NCBI RefSeq assembly: GCF_050624435.1
Contig: NC_134542.1
Location: forward strand, 108,049,677-108,113,676
Direction of reading: 5' to 3'
DNA length: 64,000 nt
Origin: Tenrec ecaudatus
Lineage: Eukaryota; Chordata; Mammalia; Afrosoricida; Tenrecidae
The position numbers and the translations under genes were made by a program. Shown one piece after another: positions 12,398 through 24,860 of this stretch (position 1 is its first letter; the number at the start of each line of letters is the position of its first letter). The notes beneath the pieces are model-generated. The model did not search any database, was not told where the DNA came from, and saw only the letters and a program-made list of their open reading frames with translations.

Positions 12398-12570
12398 GAC
12401 CTACTGTCAGCAAGTTGATGCCAACTCATAGTGACCTTACATAGGGCTTTGAGATGAAATGTTTATCGGAGCAGAGTCCCTCATATTCCTTTGGAGGAGT
12501 GGATGGTGGTTTTGAAATGCCAACCTTCTATTTAGAAGTCCAAAGCTTATCCCACAGTGCCATCACATCT
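12398..12570 (-). mobile_element. AfroSINE
   Basis: Antisense copy. GTTGATGCCAACTCATAGTG is the reverse of the SINE tail, and GGTTTTGAAATGCCAACCTT with CCCACAGTGCCATCACA is the reverse of the tRNA-like head. Confidence 0.8.
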
Positions 12571-12632
12571 CCTTTTAATTATATACATTTACCACATTTT
12601 AATAATTAAGATGAAAGAAATGATACAGGTGG

Positions 12633-13204
12633 CATGTTAGACAGGGCTCTCAAAAGAAACAAAACCAGGACACTTGAGATTTTGCATATATTTATATAGA
12701 TAGAGACATAAATAACATAAGAAATAAACAGCTAATTATTCCACAGAGCAGTACAAATGACTCAGTGCAACTCACTTCCATGAGACAGCTAATACACTGG
12801 CAGTCCTTCAAGTTGTGAGGGTCGTAGGGAGCAAGTCAAGGAAGCAGACAGCTGAGTCCTCTGCAGAGCAATTCAAGCTATCCAGCCACAGGCAGCAAAC
12901 AGCAACCAACCAGATGACAGGGTTCGACAGCCCCCAGCTCAAGTGATGTCTACTCCAGTAGCGTGGCGAAGCAGGGCTTGAAGGAGCCTCCAACTAGAGC
13001 AACACAGTCCATGGGTTAGTGGTTCCACAGATAGTGTAGCTCGCAAGTTGAAGCAGAGAACCAGCTAAGGCAGCCGCACACTGGTCCAATCATCAAAGAG
13101 CAAGAGACAAAAAAGACAAGGTTTGTTGAGCCATTTATCTCTCCACTCTTCAATTAATCCCACATGTGTTCATTGGCCAGGTTGGCACAATAAGCCAACC
13201 TACC
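12633..13204. repeat. 572-bp interspersed repeat with 8-bp direct flanks
   Basis: ACAGGTGG occurs at 12625-12632 and again at 13205-13212, bracketing the unit as a target duplication would. A second copy lies inverted at about 26960-27525: CACATGTG with the adjoining ATTAATTG stretch, CTGTCTCA near the tail, and the TGTTAG...CTCT(A/C)(G/A)AG end are shared. There are no long frames and no clear inverted terminal repeats. I do not recognise the class; an LTR-like or non-autonomous DNA element is possible. Confidence 0.7.
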
Positions 13205-13212
13205 ACAGGTGG

Positions 13213-14105
13213 TTTTTAAACAAAAACAAAATTTAAAAATCAGCATCTAGATAATAAAGAAATCCAGAAGAATTTTATTAATACAAAAGCAATGATGTCT
13301 TCTCATCATGACTTTAAGGCTTAACTACCGAGAATAGTCAAACAAGAAAAAGGAAAGACCAAGCATTTATACAATAAAAATGAGTATTATGAAAGATAAA
13401 AGCATAATATTTCTTTGTATTTTATAGAATTTTCTCTCTAAAAACCCCAAAGAATAACATAAAACAAAATCACAGTAACAGGAGAATCATTTTTAAAGTC
13501 AAAAATAATACTGAAGTATGTAAGAATTTCCATCTATACTGGAAAGAGCTGGTGCTAGATGAATTCTGCCCTACACAAGAGTGGCAGTTTTGGCATCCAA
13601 ATTGTAGGATCCAAATTGGGTTCCATTTCAAGGTTAGATTTTCTTCACTTTGCTAGAAATGCAGCAATTATTATCATTTACCTGTGGGAGAGAGTGACAG
13701 GTGTCTGTGCCAGCCTAACATCTGTAAAACGCTATAGGTGGAGTATAGCCTATCAAAGAGATTGCGGACTGGTGATGGCTCCTTGGGACCGTGAGAGAGA
13801 CACAGAAGGGAACTGAGTCCTCTCTTGCCCTTTGGCTTCCTGCCTGACTGGGTTCTATTTCTCACATCTGGAGCCAGCAGCCCATGTGGCTCACAACCCC
13901 AGGAGTTATCATGACCCTGCCATGTTGCTTTGGATCTTGGATCAATGCAATTCTGCACAGTTTGACCTGTGGTCTTCCTGCTTCCTGCTTCCTCTGCCAG
14001 CAGCTAATGTACTCTTTCCTCCTCTGGTGGGAACAATTGGCAGACCTGATGACTCTTCAGAGTGCCTCCAGGGGAGTCTGTACCATCCAAGTCTCCTTCA
14101 CTAGA
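13213..14105. other. No supported gene; unassigned moderate-GC block
   Basis: The 13680-14100 part is less AT-rich and carries overlapping frames of 85-94 codons on both strands. These frames overlap one another, lack motifs and look like chance frames in a possible old repeat. Confidence 0.35.
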
Positions 14106-14311
14106 AGGAACCCTGGCAGTTCAGTGCTCTATCTTGGATGGGAGGTTTGAATGGTTAAGCTTGCCAATTTAAACCCAATAGTCCCACTCTGGAGAAAGAT
14201 TGGGCAGTTTGCTTGCCTGACTATTAAATATAACGCTGGAAACCCTATTACAAACTTTGACGCTGTCTGAGTCACACTGAGTTGGAATTAATTTGGTGAC
14301 AATTAGTTTCT
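14106..14311 (+). mobile_element. AfroSINE, with inserted bases near its head
   Basis: GGAACCCTGGCAGTTCAGTG is the SINE 5' end. About 30 extra bases separate it from ATGGTTAAGCTTGCC. The copy then continues through TGGAGAAAGATTGGGCAGT to the tail GAGTTGGAATTAATTTGGTG. Confidence 0.75.
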
Positions 14312-14699
14312 TTTATTAGAATATTCAGTTTAACCTTGTGGTAAAGCTTCAATCTTCACAGAACTTAATAATATCATTCTCAACACAAATCAGGTTTGCT
14401 TTAAGCTTGTAAAAATGCAGTAGCACAGGTGGGAATTTAGGTCATTTCTATTTTCCACCACCTTATTCTATGGACATTTTTTTCTATTCACATGCTCTCC
14501 CAGATCCTGTACATTTAGGAAAGGGAGCATTGGACTAAGGCAGAGAAAACCTTATTGCTGGAGCATTGTAGTCTGGTTTGGGCCCTTTTCGGTCAGATCA
14601 ATAAATGTGAGCAGATTTATTCACCAATATATTTATATATACCTTGGTGTTACATAGGAATTATAGATTTCTAAAATATTTGTCAAAAAATTAAGCTCT

Positions 14700-14885
14700 G
14701 CACTTCCAGGCAAGGTGGTCATCTTGTTAACAGCACAGGAGGATCTCTTCAAGAACCGTCAAGAAAGATTATTGCCACGGAAAACCGAGGCTGTCTGCAA
14801 ACCTGGGGAACAACTTTATAGCGAAGTGTGCTGAGGTCTCCACGTTCTAGAGGTTGTGGAATTGTGCAGAACCAGGGAAGGCAGA

Positions 14886-14935
<50 letters not shown>

Positions 14936-15590
14936 AGCCCTCTCTTCTGGCTCCCCTGCAGGGCATCACCTCTGCTGCCATAACTACCTCTTCATAACTC
15001 ATTGCCCACGGGGCACCCCAGTGAGTCTCCCCACTCCACCCCTTCTGGCAGGCCACCGCTGCCACCACCGCTGCCATTGATGCCCCAACACAGACAGCAG
15101 TTGCTTACACCCCTCTCCTCTCTCAGCTGACAGGTCTCCTGTGCTGTGCTGTCACTGTGCGTGTCCCTGCTGTGGTTCAGAGCCATAATTATTCCCTCAT
15201 CTGCTGTCACAGTCACAGCTGGGTCCCACCCCCACCCCCACCCCACCTGCCCACAGACCACTAGTGCCGCTGTCATGAGCACAACCAATGCTCAACTCGC
15301 TTAACCACTCACTAGCTCCAGAGCCTCCACTGCCTAGCAAGCCTACACGGCTGAAAGGCTCCCGGGTAGGGAAGGCCCCAACCAAATGGTCTTTCCCCCC
15401 CTACTCCTCATTGCCTCCTTTCGCTTTTACTATCTTCTATTCCTCTATTAATCTATATTACCTTTTAGAATATATTTTTATTAATTTAGAATAGTTGGTA
15501 CTTTTCCCCCTCCCCCATTTCCTTTCTCCTCTCTCTGTTAAAATTCTCATTTATTCCTTTTTGTTTTGTGCTATTAATCCTCTCCGGCAT
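14700..15590 (+). other. Possible L1 5'-UTR-like GC-richer block
   Basis: This block is richer in C and G than its surroundings. It contains a (CA)22 microsatellite at 14889-14932 and runs directly into the L1 coding remnant at about 15590. Position and composition suggest an L1 5' untranslated region, but I cannot show homology. Frames of 60-98 codons on both strands reflect the CA run and base composition. Confidence 0.35.
14889..14932. repeat. (CA)22 microsatellite
   Basis: An uninterrupted CA run. Translated, it gives artefactual Thr-His or Cys-Val repeats in the overlapping frames. Confidence 0.95.
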
Positions 15591-17600
15591 GAAAAAAAAT
15601 AGGAAAACTAGAAATCTTACAACAAAACAAAACACTAATAGAAATCCAGAAGATGAAGACAAAGATAAGGATATTAGACAGTTTTTTAAAATAGAGTAAT
15701 AGAAATGAAAGATCAATATGGTGAGCTTGAAGATAAATCCCTTTACCTCAAACGATGAGAAAAACAACCAACAAAAAGATCAAGGAATCCAAAGAAAGCT
15801 TAAGAACTATGTGGGAGACTAGCAAGTGATATCAAGTTGTGCCTCATTGGGACTCTAGAGCTGGAAGAAACTAACAAAATACAGAGAAAACCGCATAAGA
15901 AATCCTGGAACAACCTTTTCCCAGTAACACGAAACACAAAAATACCCACACAAAAAGCTTAGAGAATTCCAAACAGGAAAGATTCCAAAAGAAAAACATT
16001 GCAACAGAATATATTCACATCTCTAATATAAGGAGAAAGCCAAGAACCCTGAAATCAGCTGGGAAAAAGAACAGTTCATACCAAGGAAAACCTGAAGGAA
16101 TTAGCTTGGAGTCTTTAGCAGAATCACGCCAGCAAGCAGACAATGGTATGTCAAATACAGAATCTGAAAGAGAAAGAAAAACAGAACAATTTTAAAAGTC
16201 TGAAATTTGTGAGAATGGAAACACAACATGCTAAAGCTTTTGTTGCAGAGCACAGGAGTGACTCTGAGGGCAATTTATAGCAATAAATACACTCATGGAA
16301 ATTTAAGAGAACACCCAAATCAACACCTTATCATAGAATCATCAGCAACTAGAACAAGAGAAACAAAGTAAATGTTCACCCATCAGGTGAAAATAAATCA
16401 TAAGTATTAGAGTAGAAATAAATGAATTGGAAAACAGAAAAGAAAAATCAAGACTAAAAGTTGGTTCCTTGATAGGATGGCAATCCAACAAATCCAGTTA
16501 ATAATTGCTCACAGATTAATCATTTTATCACTGTTTTCTCCCACCTTATCAGACCCGTTCAGGAAAAGGACATTTTGTGGAGCTACAGAGACAGACCTTG
16601 GCTAGAGAAGCCACCTTGAGGAATGGACTTCCCTTGCAAGGACAAACCTAAATGAAAGAATATTCCATGTTTATGGAGAAGAGATCTTCACATCGAGAAA
16701 AAGACACTATTAGGCATAGTGATCTATAACTACAACACCATTCTGATCATGATCCCCACTCATTCTTTAAAGAAATAGAAAAATGAATTCGTAATTTTAT
16801 ATGGAGATGAAAGAGACCCAGGATGAGGAAAAAATGTAAGAAGAATGTAGGAGGCTTCTCACTTCCTGATTTAAAACTGATTACACAGCCGCAGTACTTA
16901 AAAAGCATAGTACTGGTAAAATGATAAGTCCATAGACAAATGAAACATAATCGTGAACTCAGAAATAAATTTATTCACTTAGTGACAACTGACTTTATAT
17001 AAAGAGCCAAAAAACAGTAGATGAGGAAAAGATGGTGGCATCAACAAATGGTGCTGACAAAATTGGATCTCCATCTGCAGAAGAATGAAACAGGAGCCAT
17101 ATCTCACCCCAACTCAAAATGGATCAAAGAATTAACTGCAAATCCCAGAGTCACAAAGATCATCAAAGAGAAAGTAAGGACAAACGCAAGGGCCCAGTTG
17201 CAGGGCATAGGCAACCTCTCACGTAAGAAAACACAGACAATAAGAAAAACAAAATAAAAATAATACACTCAAGTATATAAAGGACTCCATAAAAAATACA
17301 AATAAAACCCATGAAGTGGGAGACATTTTTTTTCTACAGTGACACAATGGAAAGAGAACTGATCTCTAAAATATATGGAAGTCTGCAACCCCTCACCCAG
17401 ACAAGGATGAAACTCCCAGTTGTGAAATGGGCAGAACATGGACAGTCACCAAAGATGACATCCAAATGGCCAAACAGAGATGAAGAACTGCTCGTGATCA
17501 TGAGGTATCCAGGAGATGGAAATCCAACAACGATGAGGTCCACCGTACACCAACTACTCACTCTCGAGATTACTAACTCATCCCGCATGCTGTCCTTTTG
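15590..17600 (+). pseudogene. Decayed, internally deleted L1 retrotransposon
   Basis: An A-rich sense-strand remnant. The 5' part has the lysine- and glutamate-rich character of L1 ORF1 and the start of ORF2 (for example GTAGAAATAAATGAATTGGA then AAAAGTTGGTTCCTTGA, 16414-16475). After a block at 16500-16650 that I cannot place, ORF2 C-terminal coding resumes at about 16660. It includes AGGAGGCTTCTCACTTCCTG, TACTTAAAAAGCATAGTACTGG, CAAATGGTGCTGACAAAATTGG and ATATGGAAGTCTGCAACC. Frames are broken by stops and shifts. The 101-codon frame at 17311-17616 is the end of ORF2. The catalytic endonuclease and most of the reverse transcriptase are missing, so it is immobile. Confidence 0.75.
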
Positions 17601-18149
17601 CAAGGAGTTGCTTTAAGATTACCCATGCCTTCCCTCTTTTAGTTCATCGCACATCTATGAATAGACATGTTTTCTCCTTCCTTGGTGGGTAGAACACAAC
17701 TTTAACTCTCAGAATTCTTTCAAGGAATTCTAGCTAGGACTCTGATTTTAGACTTCCAAGCATGACTTGCAGATTTTGGACTTTCAAACCTATACTTTCA
17801 AACTCCACAGGACATTCACCAAATTCTCTAAGTACATGCCTCAAGTTCACCAGTCATAGCCTACCATCCACTTGCAAACACACAGCGGAATTCTGAGGGT
17901 GCACTCAGTTGCTAAAGAGAACATAGCAATGAGGGGAGATTTGGTGGACTGTTACAATCCCTTTCTTCTCTTCATGGAAGGAAAGGAGCATAGCCTGCCA
18001 ATCAAACTTACAACAGGTTCAGTATTAACTGAAGCAAGCTGCTTTGCACCAGCTTCATTTACAATGTGCTTTTAATTTGCACTCCCTCCACCTATGGTAG
18101 TGCTCAAATGCTCAATGAAGAGTTCGTATTGGAACTCACTGGCTACACT

Positions 18150-18238
18150 ATGGAGAAAAAGCGGTGGCCGTCTCAGCGTTGTAAATTTACAACCTTCGAA
18201 ACTCTATTAGGCAGTTCTACTCTGTCCTAAATCGTCAC
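18150..18238 (+). mobile_element. AfroSINE 3' fragment
   Basis: GCGGTGGCCGTCTCAGCG followed by AAACTCTATTAGGCAGTTCT and ACTCTGTCCTAAATCGTCAC corresponds to the core and tail of AfroSINE. A second, fuller copy follows 100 bases downstream in the same orientation. Confidence 0.65.
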
Positions 18239-18344
18239 CAAAAATGAGGATCAGCTGGATGGAATAGGTTTCCACCCCCCGCCCCCCCAATTTTCTCAGT
18301 TAAAAAATTTTTAAACTTGAAAAACTCCCATGTTAATGCTTTGT

Positions 18345-18572
18345 TCACAGCAATAGAAATCCCTGGGTTGGTGCAAACAGTTAACAAGCTCTCAGCTGCT
18401 AGCCAAAATGTTGGGGGACAAGTCACTCAGAGGCACCATGGAATAACGGTCTGGTGACCTACTTCTGAAACATCACCTATGAATATTGAAAACCTGTGGG
18501 GCATAGTTCTATTCTGACACACAGGGCAAGTCTCTAGTCAGAATAGGAACCACATAACTATTAAAAAATTAC
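18345..18572 (+). mobile_element. AfroSINE
   Basis: A sense copy. AAATCCCTGGGTTGGTGCAA leads into GTTAACAAGCTCTCAGCTGC, TAGCCAAAATGTTGG and the second part AGGCACCATGGAATAACGGT. It ends just before a solo LTR at 18575. Confidence 0.7.
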
Positions 18573-18574
18573 CC

Positions 18575-19042
18575 TGTTAGAACATGGACTAGGGTGGCCA
18601 TTTCGCATGCTCAGAGGTTTGAGATCCCTGCCAGGAAGGGGTGGTGCACCTAGGTGGGCGCTACTCCTGGATTGGCCCATCTGGGCCAAGTGAATTCAAT
18701 TCAGCCAATGGGGTCGACCAGGATCATCTACCATGCCTCCCAGCAAAGGACCTGAAAAGCCAGAATCCAGAGCCTCTTGGCCCCTTTTGCTTCTCAAGCT
18801 GCTCCTCAGAGGCTGTGCAGTGATCTCTTCTGGCTTCAGGACTGCACGTGTGTGTGCATGTGTGTGTGTGCATGTCTGTGTGTGTGTGTTAGGGGCACAG
18901 GAAGTTCACTGAGGGTGCCTGTGTAAAAGCTGAAACGTCTTCTTTTATAAAACTCACTTGAATCACAATCCAGGCTTCAGAGTGAATTCTTTCTCATGGA
19001 AGCCAAGGTGCAAGGTACTGCTCCCACGAGAGAGATCTAACA
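18575..19042 (+). mobile_element. Solo LTR (ERV class I-like family)
   Basis: A 468-bp unit beginning TGTTAGAACATGG and ending GAGATCTAACA, so it has TG...CA termini. It shares the family landmarks CTTGAATCACAATCCAGGCT and CAGAGTGAATTCTTTC with LTRs at 30.6, 40.6 and 48.5 kb. Flanks ACCC and ATCC match at 3 of 4 bases, consistent with a mutated 4-bp duplication. No retroviral coding sequence lies beside it, so it is a solo LTR. A degenerate TG-rich tract (18847-18892) lies inside. Confidence 0.75.
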
Positions 19043-22010
19043 ATCCCAGGAGTAGACATGCAAATACATAGAAAAAGGAGAGAATATAGCAAAATGTTCA
19101 CTAGAGACTAATTTTTCAGAAGGAATGAGTCAAATTTAGAATACGAATAAGTATGGAAAGTTACTATTTACAGTATAAACTCTATTATTATTCATGCATT
19201 ATTTGTGTACTTGTTAACAATAGGAATAGCAAAAACCTCTTAAAAGGTTTTTAAATCTTTTTAAAGATTTCAAAGATATAAGTGAAAGTAGATCCCTAGA
19301 AACTAGATCTAATAAAAAACCCATTAAGTCAGCAAATGCTCAATAATATTAGCTATGCCTTTTTGTATCACCGAATCTCTGAACTAACCCATTGATCTTA
19401 ATAGATGAAAAGCTTAACAAGCATTCATGGGGAAATAAGTGAAGATGACATACTTGGAGCTCCTAACAAGAAAGTTATAATGTAACATGTTTTAGATACT
19501 TAAAAACAATTGCAAAAAAAAAAACCAAGAAAAAAAACAACAATCACAATACCAGTTAGCTAGAGAGCGAGGGCATGTACCACACCAGTCCCTCATGAGC
19601 CAGTCAAAGTGAGGGTAACCTGTGTATGTATTTCCCAACATTTTGAGAGTTATTTGGAATTTTTGTTGAATTTTGAAAAATGAAAATGAACACCTGCTCT
19701 TGCCCATTTTTGACAGCACTTAATATAGTTTTGTGGCAGCCTACACATACGAATTATTATACAACATTTTCTCTGATTAGAAATTCCTGTGGCAGGAAAG
19801 GAAAATGGTTTAAGTCTCCAGTGCTCAGAAGCATTGTCATTATAACAGTGTCGACAGAAAATGGGTTTTCTATTTTCATTTGAAGTAAAAACAAAACTTA
19901 TGAATAATATTATAAAATTATTAAAGAGCTTCAATTTATGAAGGATGGAATATACATAAATGCCATGCCCTCCTATAAGTATAAAGAATAAAAACTTTTA
20001 ATAAACTATCAGTCACAAAGAGTTCCAGGCCTGATAGAATGTTTTGATAGAATCTTTCTGAGAAGGTTCTTAGAGTTATTGTAATAAGTCCTAGAAGTAA
20101 AACACAGAAGACCAGAAAAGATTGCGTTATTCAGCAAGCTCAAGTATTTAAGACCCTGACTGCACTTGGAGAATAGTCCTTGTAGCACCCTCTGTGTTTA
20201 AAGGCAATGCAAAAGATTAACAATATTGTGATGGAGCATCGAAAGCAGTCGTTTCTTATTGTATTGTATGTCTTGATCGTGGCCCTAGCTCACATTTTTT
20301 AAAAAAACCATTGCCTCTCCCAACATAAAGGATTGAAAATAAATGTATGTCCCCAAAGACCACAAGCATGGGAGAGGCACAAGTTCTTCCGCCTTTATTG
20401 TGATTAGGGGGAGAAAGAAGACATAGCTGCAGCTAATTAGTGTCAGGATTTTCGCACCAACTGCTGGAACCCTTCTCTCGTTCCTTGCTGCTGGGTCCCG
20501 GGCTGTGGACTTTTGCTACCGAAACCAACATTCAGGAAGCAAAGGGCCAAGAAGAGAAGACTGGCGGTTAATTAGACAATGCTGAATGAGTGCGGCTGTG
20601 TAACTGTGGGACTCGAGGAGAAATGTGGCCCATGCAATATCCTGCACACAAGTGACAGCAAAGAATGTCTGCCAAGGGTGATTTTCTACAGGTTGCGGTT
20701 TTATTCTTGCCTCGAAGTTCCTTACATAGCAAAAGGCTTTATCGTTCACCTAACACAGTCACAAAAATAACAAGAACCTCAGACTTTCTACTAAATTTTA
20801 CAGATGTTTGCCAAGCATATATGTGGGTCTTACAGGAGACAGTAGCAGCCTTGCATGAACTCTGTAGGACGACGACAGTTTCTCAGACATTTTTCTTTCC
20901 TTAGTCTTTTGAGCTGCAAATATTACCTCCGGAATGGAAATGGAACTTCCTTATTCCCTTATTGTGCCAGAGACTCTCAGCTCTAATGTTGAGACAAAAA
21001 TAGAATTATCTTATAACACATCTAAGGTCCCTTTTGAGATCAGATAATTAAAAAATCCTTTGTGTGCTAAAAATTTTGACACGGAAGTCTGAGTTATAAG
21101 GGAGAAGGTGAATTCATTTAACATATACAATCCCAGGCATTTAAAAGAGAATTTTTAGACATAACATCTTGCATAACTGCACAGAAGCAGTCGTGCTTCA
21201 ATTCTAGTCTGTTATCATCAGCAGGAAACAAGAAAATCGTGCTTCCTATGCCAAGGCAAGCTCTGCTAGTTATTACATGTTTTATAGTTGAGCTCCTTAT
21301 CGATGATTTTCTTTACTTGTAAAGAAAGTGGTAGCAACCTCTCATATTTTAAAGGAAGAAGGAGAAAGAAATAGATCCATTTGCATTGTGTGCTGTTGGA
21401 TTGGGCTCTCCATCTTCAGAGATTTTATTTGCAAAGGCAATTTCTGTCGGTTTGGCAGTAGCTTCAGTGACTCTCAAGTTTATAAACCTTCAAAAACGAA
21501 GAGATTGATAATGTCCCACCCGTACAACAATAGAATTTCTCTGGAAGAATATCTTTTACTTTTATTTTCTGCTTGCTAATTTAAGCAGAATGGTAATTGA
21601 GTGTTTTTAAATGGGTGATGTTCTATTTATATTACAAAGGTTAATGCTAAGAGGAATAAAAATTTGCTAATGAACTTTTGATGATAGCAAAGGAGAATAC
21701 AAAACAACCAAGAATGTTGACATGTTGTGCAGTAAATCGCGAGTCCGAACCTATATAACCTATTCTAATTCTGCACTTTCCAAATACGGAGAAAATTTCA
21801 GTATTGGAAACTTCTGTCTCCTAAGGTAAAATGTGAATCTAGCTTAAATTTAGAGATCTTCAATGGGATTAGAAACATCAAACTTATTTGATTAGGAAAG
21901 TTAATCAACTCAGGAATTTATAACATGGATACATGTGTAAATTATTGTAATGAAGAAACATATAAACTCTGATAACAGCAACAACGATGACCTGATTATG
22001 ACACCTTGGG
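19043..22010. other. Repeat-poor DNA, no gene seen
   Basis: Nearly 3 kb with no transposon that I can name. Frames of 60-94 codons (for example 20516-20904 on both strands, 21328-21579 +) have no recognised motif and overlap each other. The lack of recent insertions over 20.3-21.7 kb makes it a candidate for functional non-coding or unique sequence, but nothing in the sequence proves it. Confidence 0.4.
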
Positions 22011-22011
22011 G

Positions 22012-22115
22012 ACTCATATGCTCCAGACACTATAAGGGACACTTTACATCTCTTTGATTTGTATCCATGGCAGTACTATGAAGCAAGTAATTTCATCCAC
22101 AGTTTGTAGAAAATT
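22012..22115. repeat. Possible MIR fragment
   Basis: TCCAGACACTATAAGGGACA, CTTTACATCTCTTTGATTTG and GAAGCAAGTAATTTCATCC fit the order of the ancient mammalian MIR core, at low identity. Confidence 0.4.
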
Positions 22116-22640
22116 TAAAATATCAATTATAAGGTCCTGTGGCTAGGATATGATAAAGTTAAAAGTCAATTACTTATTTGTTCTTCTGATTCCACAGCCT
22201 GCACACTTGGTAATTGGATACGCTAATGCTCCATAATAAACAATCATAAATAGAATGGTGTAGAACAATATAACCACGTATTAATAGCATTTTTTCATGG
22301 TTTTACAAATAGACTGGGCAAGGCTAGGCAGTGATATCTAGCAGGGACTGGAGTTTGCTGATTGTCTATTTCTGTTCTTTCTTTTTTTAGATCTTCATGG
22401 TAGGAACATAATACTCTCCTCTAGCAGCAACTTGGGTAGGCACAGTTCTGGAACCTGTGATGCTACTCTTATCGGGCTTGAAAAGTCAGCCAGAGCCCCC
22501 ACTTTGTCATACCGAGCTAACACCCCAGCGAAGGCCTAATTGATTAACCTTAAAGCCTTAGGCGACGGATTATCCACTCTGCCTGGGTAGCCTTTCCTGT
22601 CAGAGAGCACACCTGTCATTTTAGACTGTCATTCTTCCTT
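22116..22640. other. Unassigned DNA
   Basis: No supported feature. It adjoins the 3' side of the minus-strand ERV remnant and could contain further degraded ERV sequence or an LTR. Confidence 0.35.
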
Positions 22641-22649
22641 CCCACCAGG

Positions 22650-24860
22650 AAGATGGGGATGTTAGGGAAGGAGGTGGCATCACTCTCAACTCTCCATTCA
22701 TCTTCAAACACACTGTGCATCTTGGTCACCAGCAGCCTGCCACTGTATCCTGTACATGACCCTCGTTTTTTTAATTCCTGGCTGAGAGAAACTTGGCTTG
22801 CTTATTCGCACGGATTCTACCGATCACTGTGCCCACATACGAAGCATATTTTGTCCCTTCCCTGGGTGAGAGGGTCCTCATAGAATCCATCTGCCCGTCT
22901 ATTTGTGCTTGTGTTTCTAAAGTGCTCATGCAGGATCACAGGGCAGAGGCCTTGGCGGGAGAATGTGGAGCAAATTTGTATGGAAGCTACTACATCATTC
23001 TACATTATGACCATCACTCTACATCACTCTACATTACGACCATGGCAGCTTCTTTGGCTATTTTCCTACCAACGTGGGCGCTGTGGTGTCCTTTAATTTT
23101 CTAGTGAACTCAGTGGGCAGCTTTTTCTCTGGGTGCACCATTTTAACTTGAACTTCTTGGCTCCCCAGTTGGGAAAGAATTGAAGGGCCTGCTACATAAA
23201 AACAAAACAGGACAAAAAACAATTAGATTTGTCTCCGAGATTTGGAGGTTTCCCACATTCCTGCCACAGGGTTTTGTCCCACAGAGCCTTGCCCGTTCCT
23301 GTTCACTCTTTGTTATACCATTAGCCAATCCATACACTTAACCCATGAGCTACGACTCAACTGTCTGCACGCAGGCTTAAGGGTAATGACAACCCTTTTC
23401 ACTTTAAATTCAGCCAGTTGGCTGCTTTGCTGTTCTCAAACCAGATGGTATCAGTGGCGGCTTGCACAGCCACCAGGGAGAGTGGCATGCCTCAGCTAGA
23501 GCCATCTGGGTAGCAGGTGCCTATTGGCAACAGGCATGCACTTTCTTAGCTAAAATGGGAGGTGGCTCTCATGACATGCTAGTCCCTGTAGGCCTGAGAT
23601 TCATATTGGTGTGTCACTGGCCCAAGAACAGCTTGTAACTTGGGACAAAGGGCACAAACTACATTATTACATGTATGCATGTCATTGGGTCAGTGTAGAT
23701 GTATGGGCATGATGGCTTGGGCAATAACCTATTGATCCAACCAGTAATGGGCAGAGTGCTGAGAGAAGTATGATCCCTTTCCCAGCTAGCAGTTCTGCTT
23801 GCCAGAATGTATTACACATCACTAACAATTCTTTTTCACTAGGACGGTACCAATTTTCTACTCTACTCCCTAATCTTGACCACAAGCATAGATGGACTTT
23901 AGTCCCATTCTGATCGTACCACAAAGCCCATTTGCAGCTATACTCAGTCGGCCTACATCTGACCTAATGGTCAGTGCTTCCAATATTGTATTCAGTGTTT
24001 CCATTGACACAACCAACACCACTTTCTAGAAAGCTTGTTGCTGTTCTTTGATGCAGTTCCAAGAAGAGGCCCCCACCCCCCACCTTAAGCAGTTTATACA
24101 GTGATCTCAAGCACTGGGTCATTGGCACAATACTTTCATTGGCACGAAAGACCTATTCAAGCCTATATATCTTTGGGCATTCTAGGAACAGGATAAGCTT
24201 GGATCTTCTTGATAAGTTTTTACCAAATCTTTAGAAATTCCACCAACATCCTCAGCCCCTACAACATTTTAAAAGTGCATGGTACAAGCTGCCCCCTGTA
24301 GGTGGATGGTCAGAGAGGCTAGACATTCCTGTAACAGGGAAGCATCTTCAGCAGCTCACATGGTGTCATGAATGCAAGGAAGCCAAAGACAAGCAGCAGG
24401 GAAAGGAAATTGTTGGGTCCATAGTAATCACACCATGGCAAAGGTAGATATTTTGAGGTAGCCCCCAAAACATCCATTAATGGCCCTCCCAAGTGAAGAC
24501 AAACTAGTTCTGAATAGAGGGGCCTAGAGGGATGCTGAAAAATGTATGCGTCAGATCTGTCATCACGATGAACTAGGTGCCTAGCCCTCTAATAAGGATT
24601 CTACCAGAGTTTTGCATCATGGATGGCGAGAGGGGGGGTCATAGTATTAAGTTCTCTATAGTTTATGGTCATGTGCCAGGACCCATGTGGTTTCTCGACA
24701 GGCTAGACAGGACTACTGACAGCAATATGGGCGTCTTGGATCTTGGAAGAAGACTACCCTTTTCAGTTCCAAAGCAGCCTCGTGGATTTCCTTATGCCTT
24801 CAGGTCTGGTGGTTCCCACTCTTCTTTGATAGGGTACGGCCGCTAGTGCGCGTGTTGCAT
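22650..24860 (-). pseudogene. ERV-L-like endogenous retrovirus pol remnant
   Basis: Minus-strand translation in shifting frames shows colinear pol landmarks: YRELN at 24660-24646 followed by a T-PPL context (reverse transcriptase), FTWEG near 24500, and a degraded catalytic box where YxDD is expected that reads CIHD (24375-24364). About 820 bp beyond YRELN there is an RNase H-like RPSEKELL stretch inside the 80-codon frame 23924-23682. This spacing is as expected for pol. The part toward 22650 may hold integrase, which I could not confirm. Many stops and frameshifts make it non-functional. Flanking LTRs were not identified. This is an ancient insertion, described only as it stands. Confidence 0.65.

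Noticed and set aside
14749-15080. Frames with Cys-Val or Thr-His runs
   Set aside because: Direct translation of a (CA)22 microsatellite.
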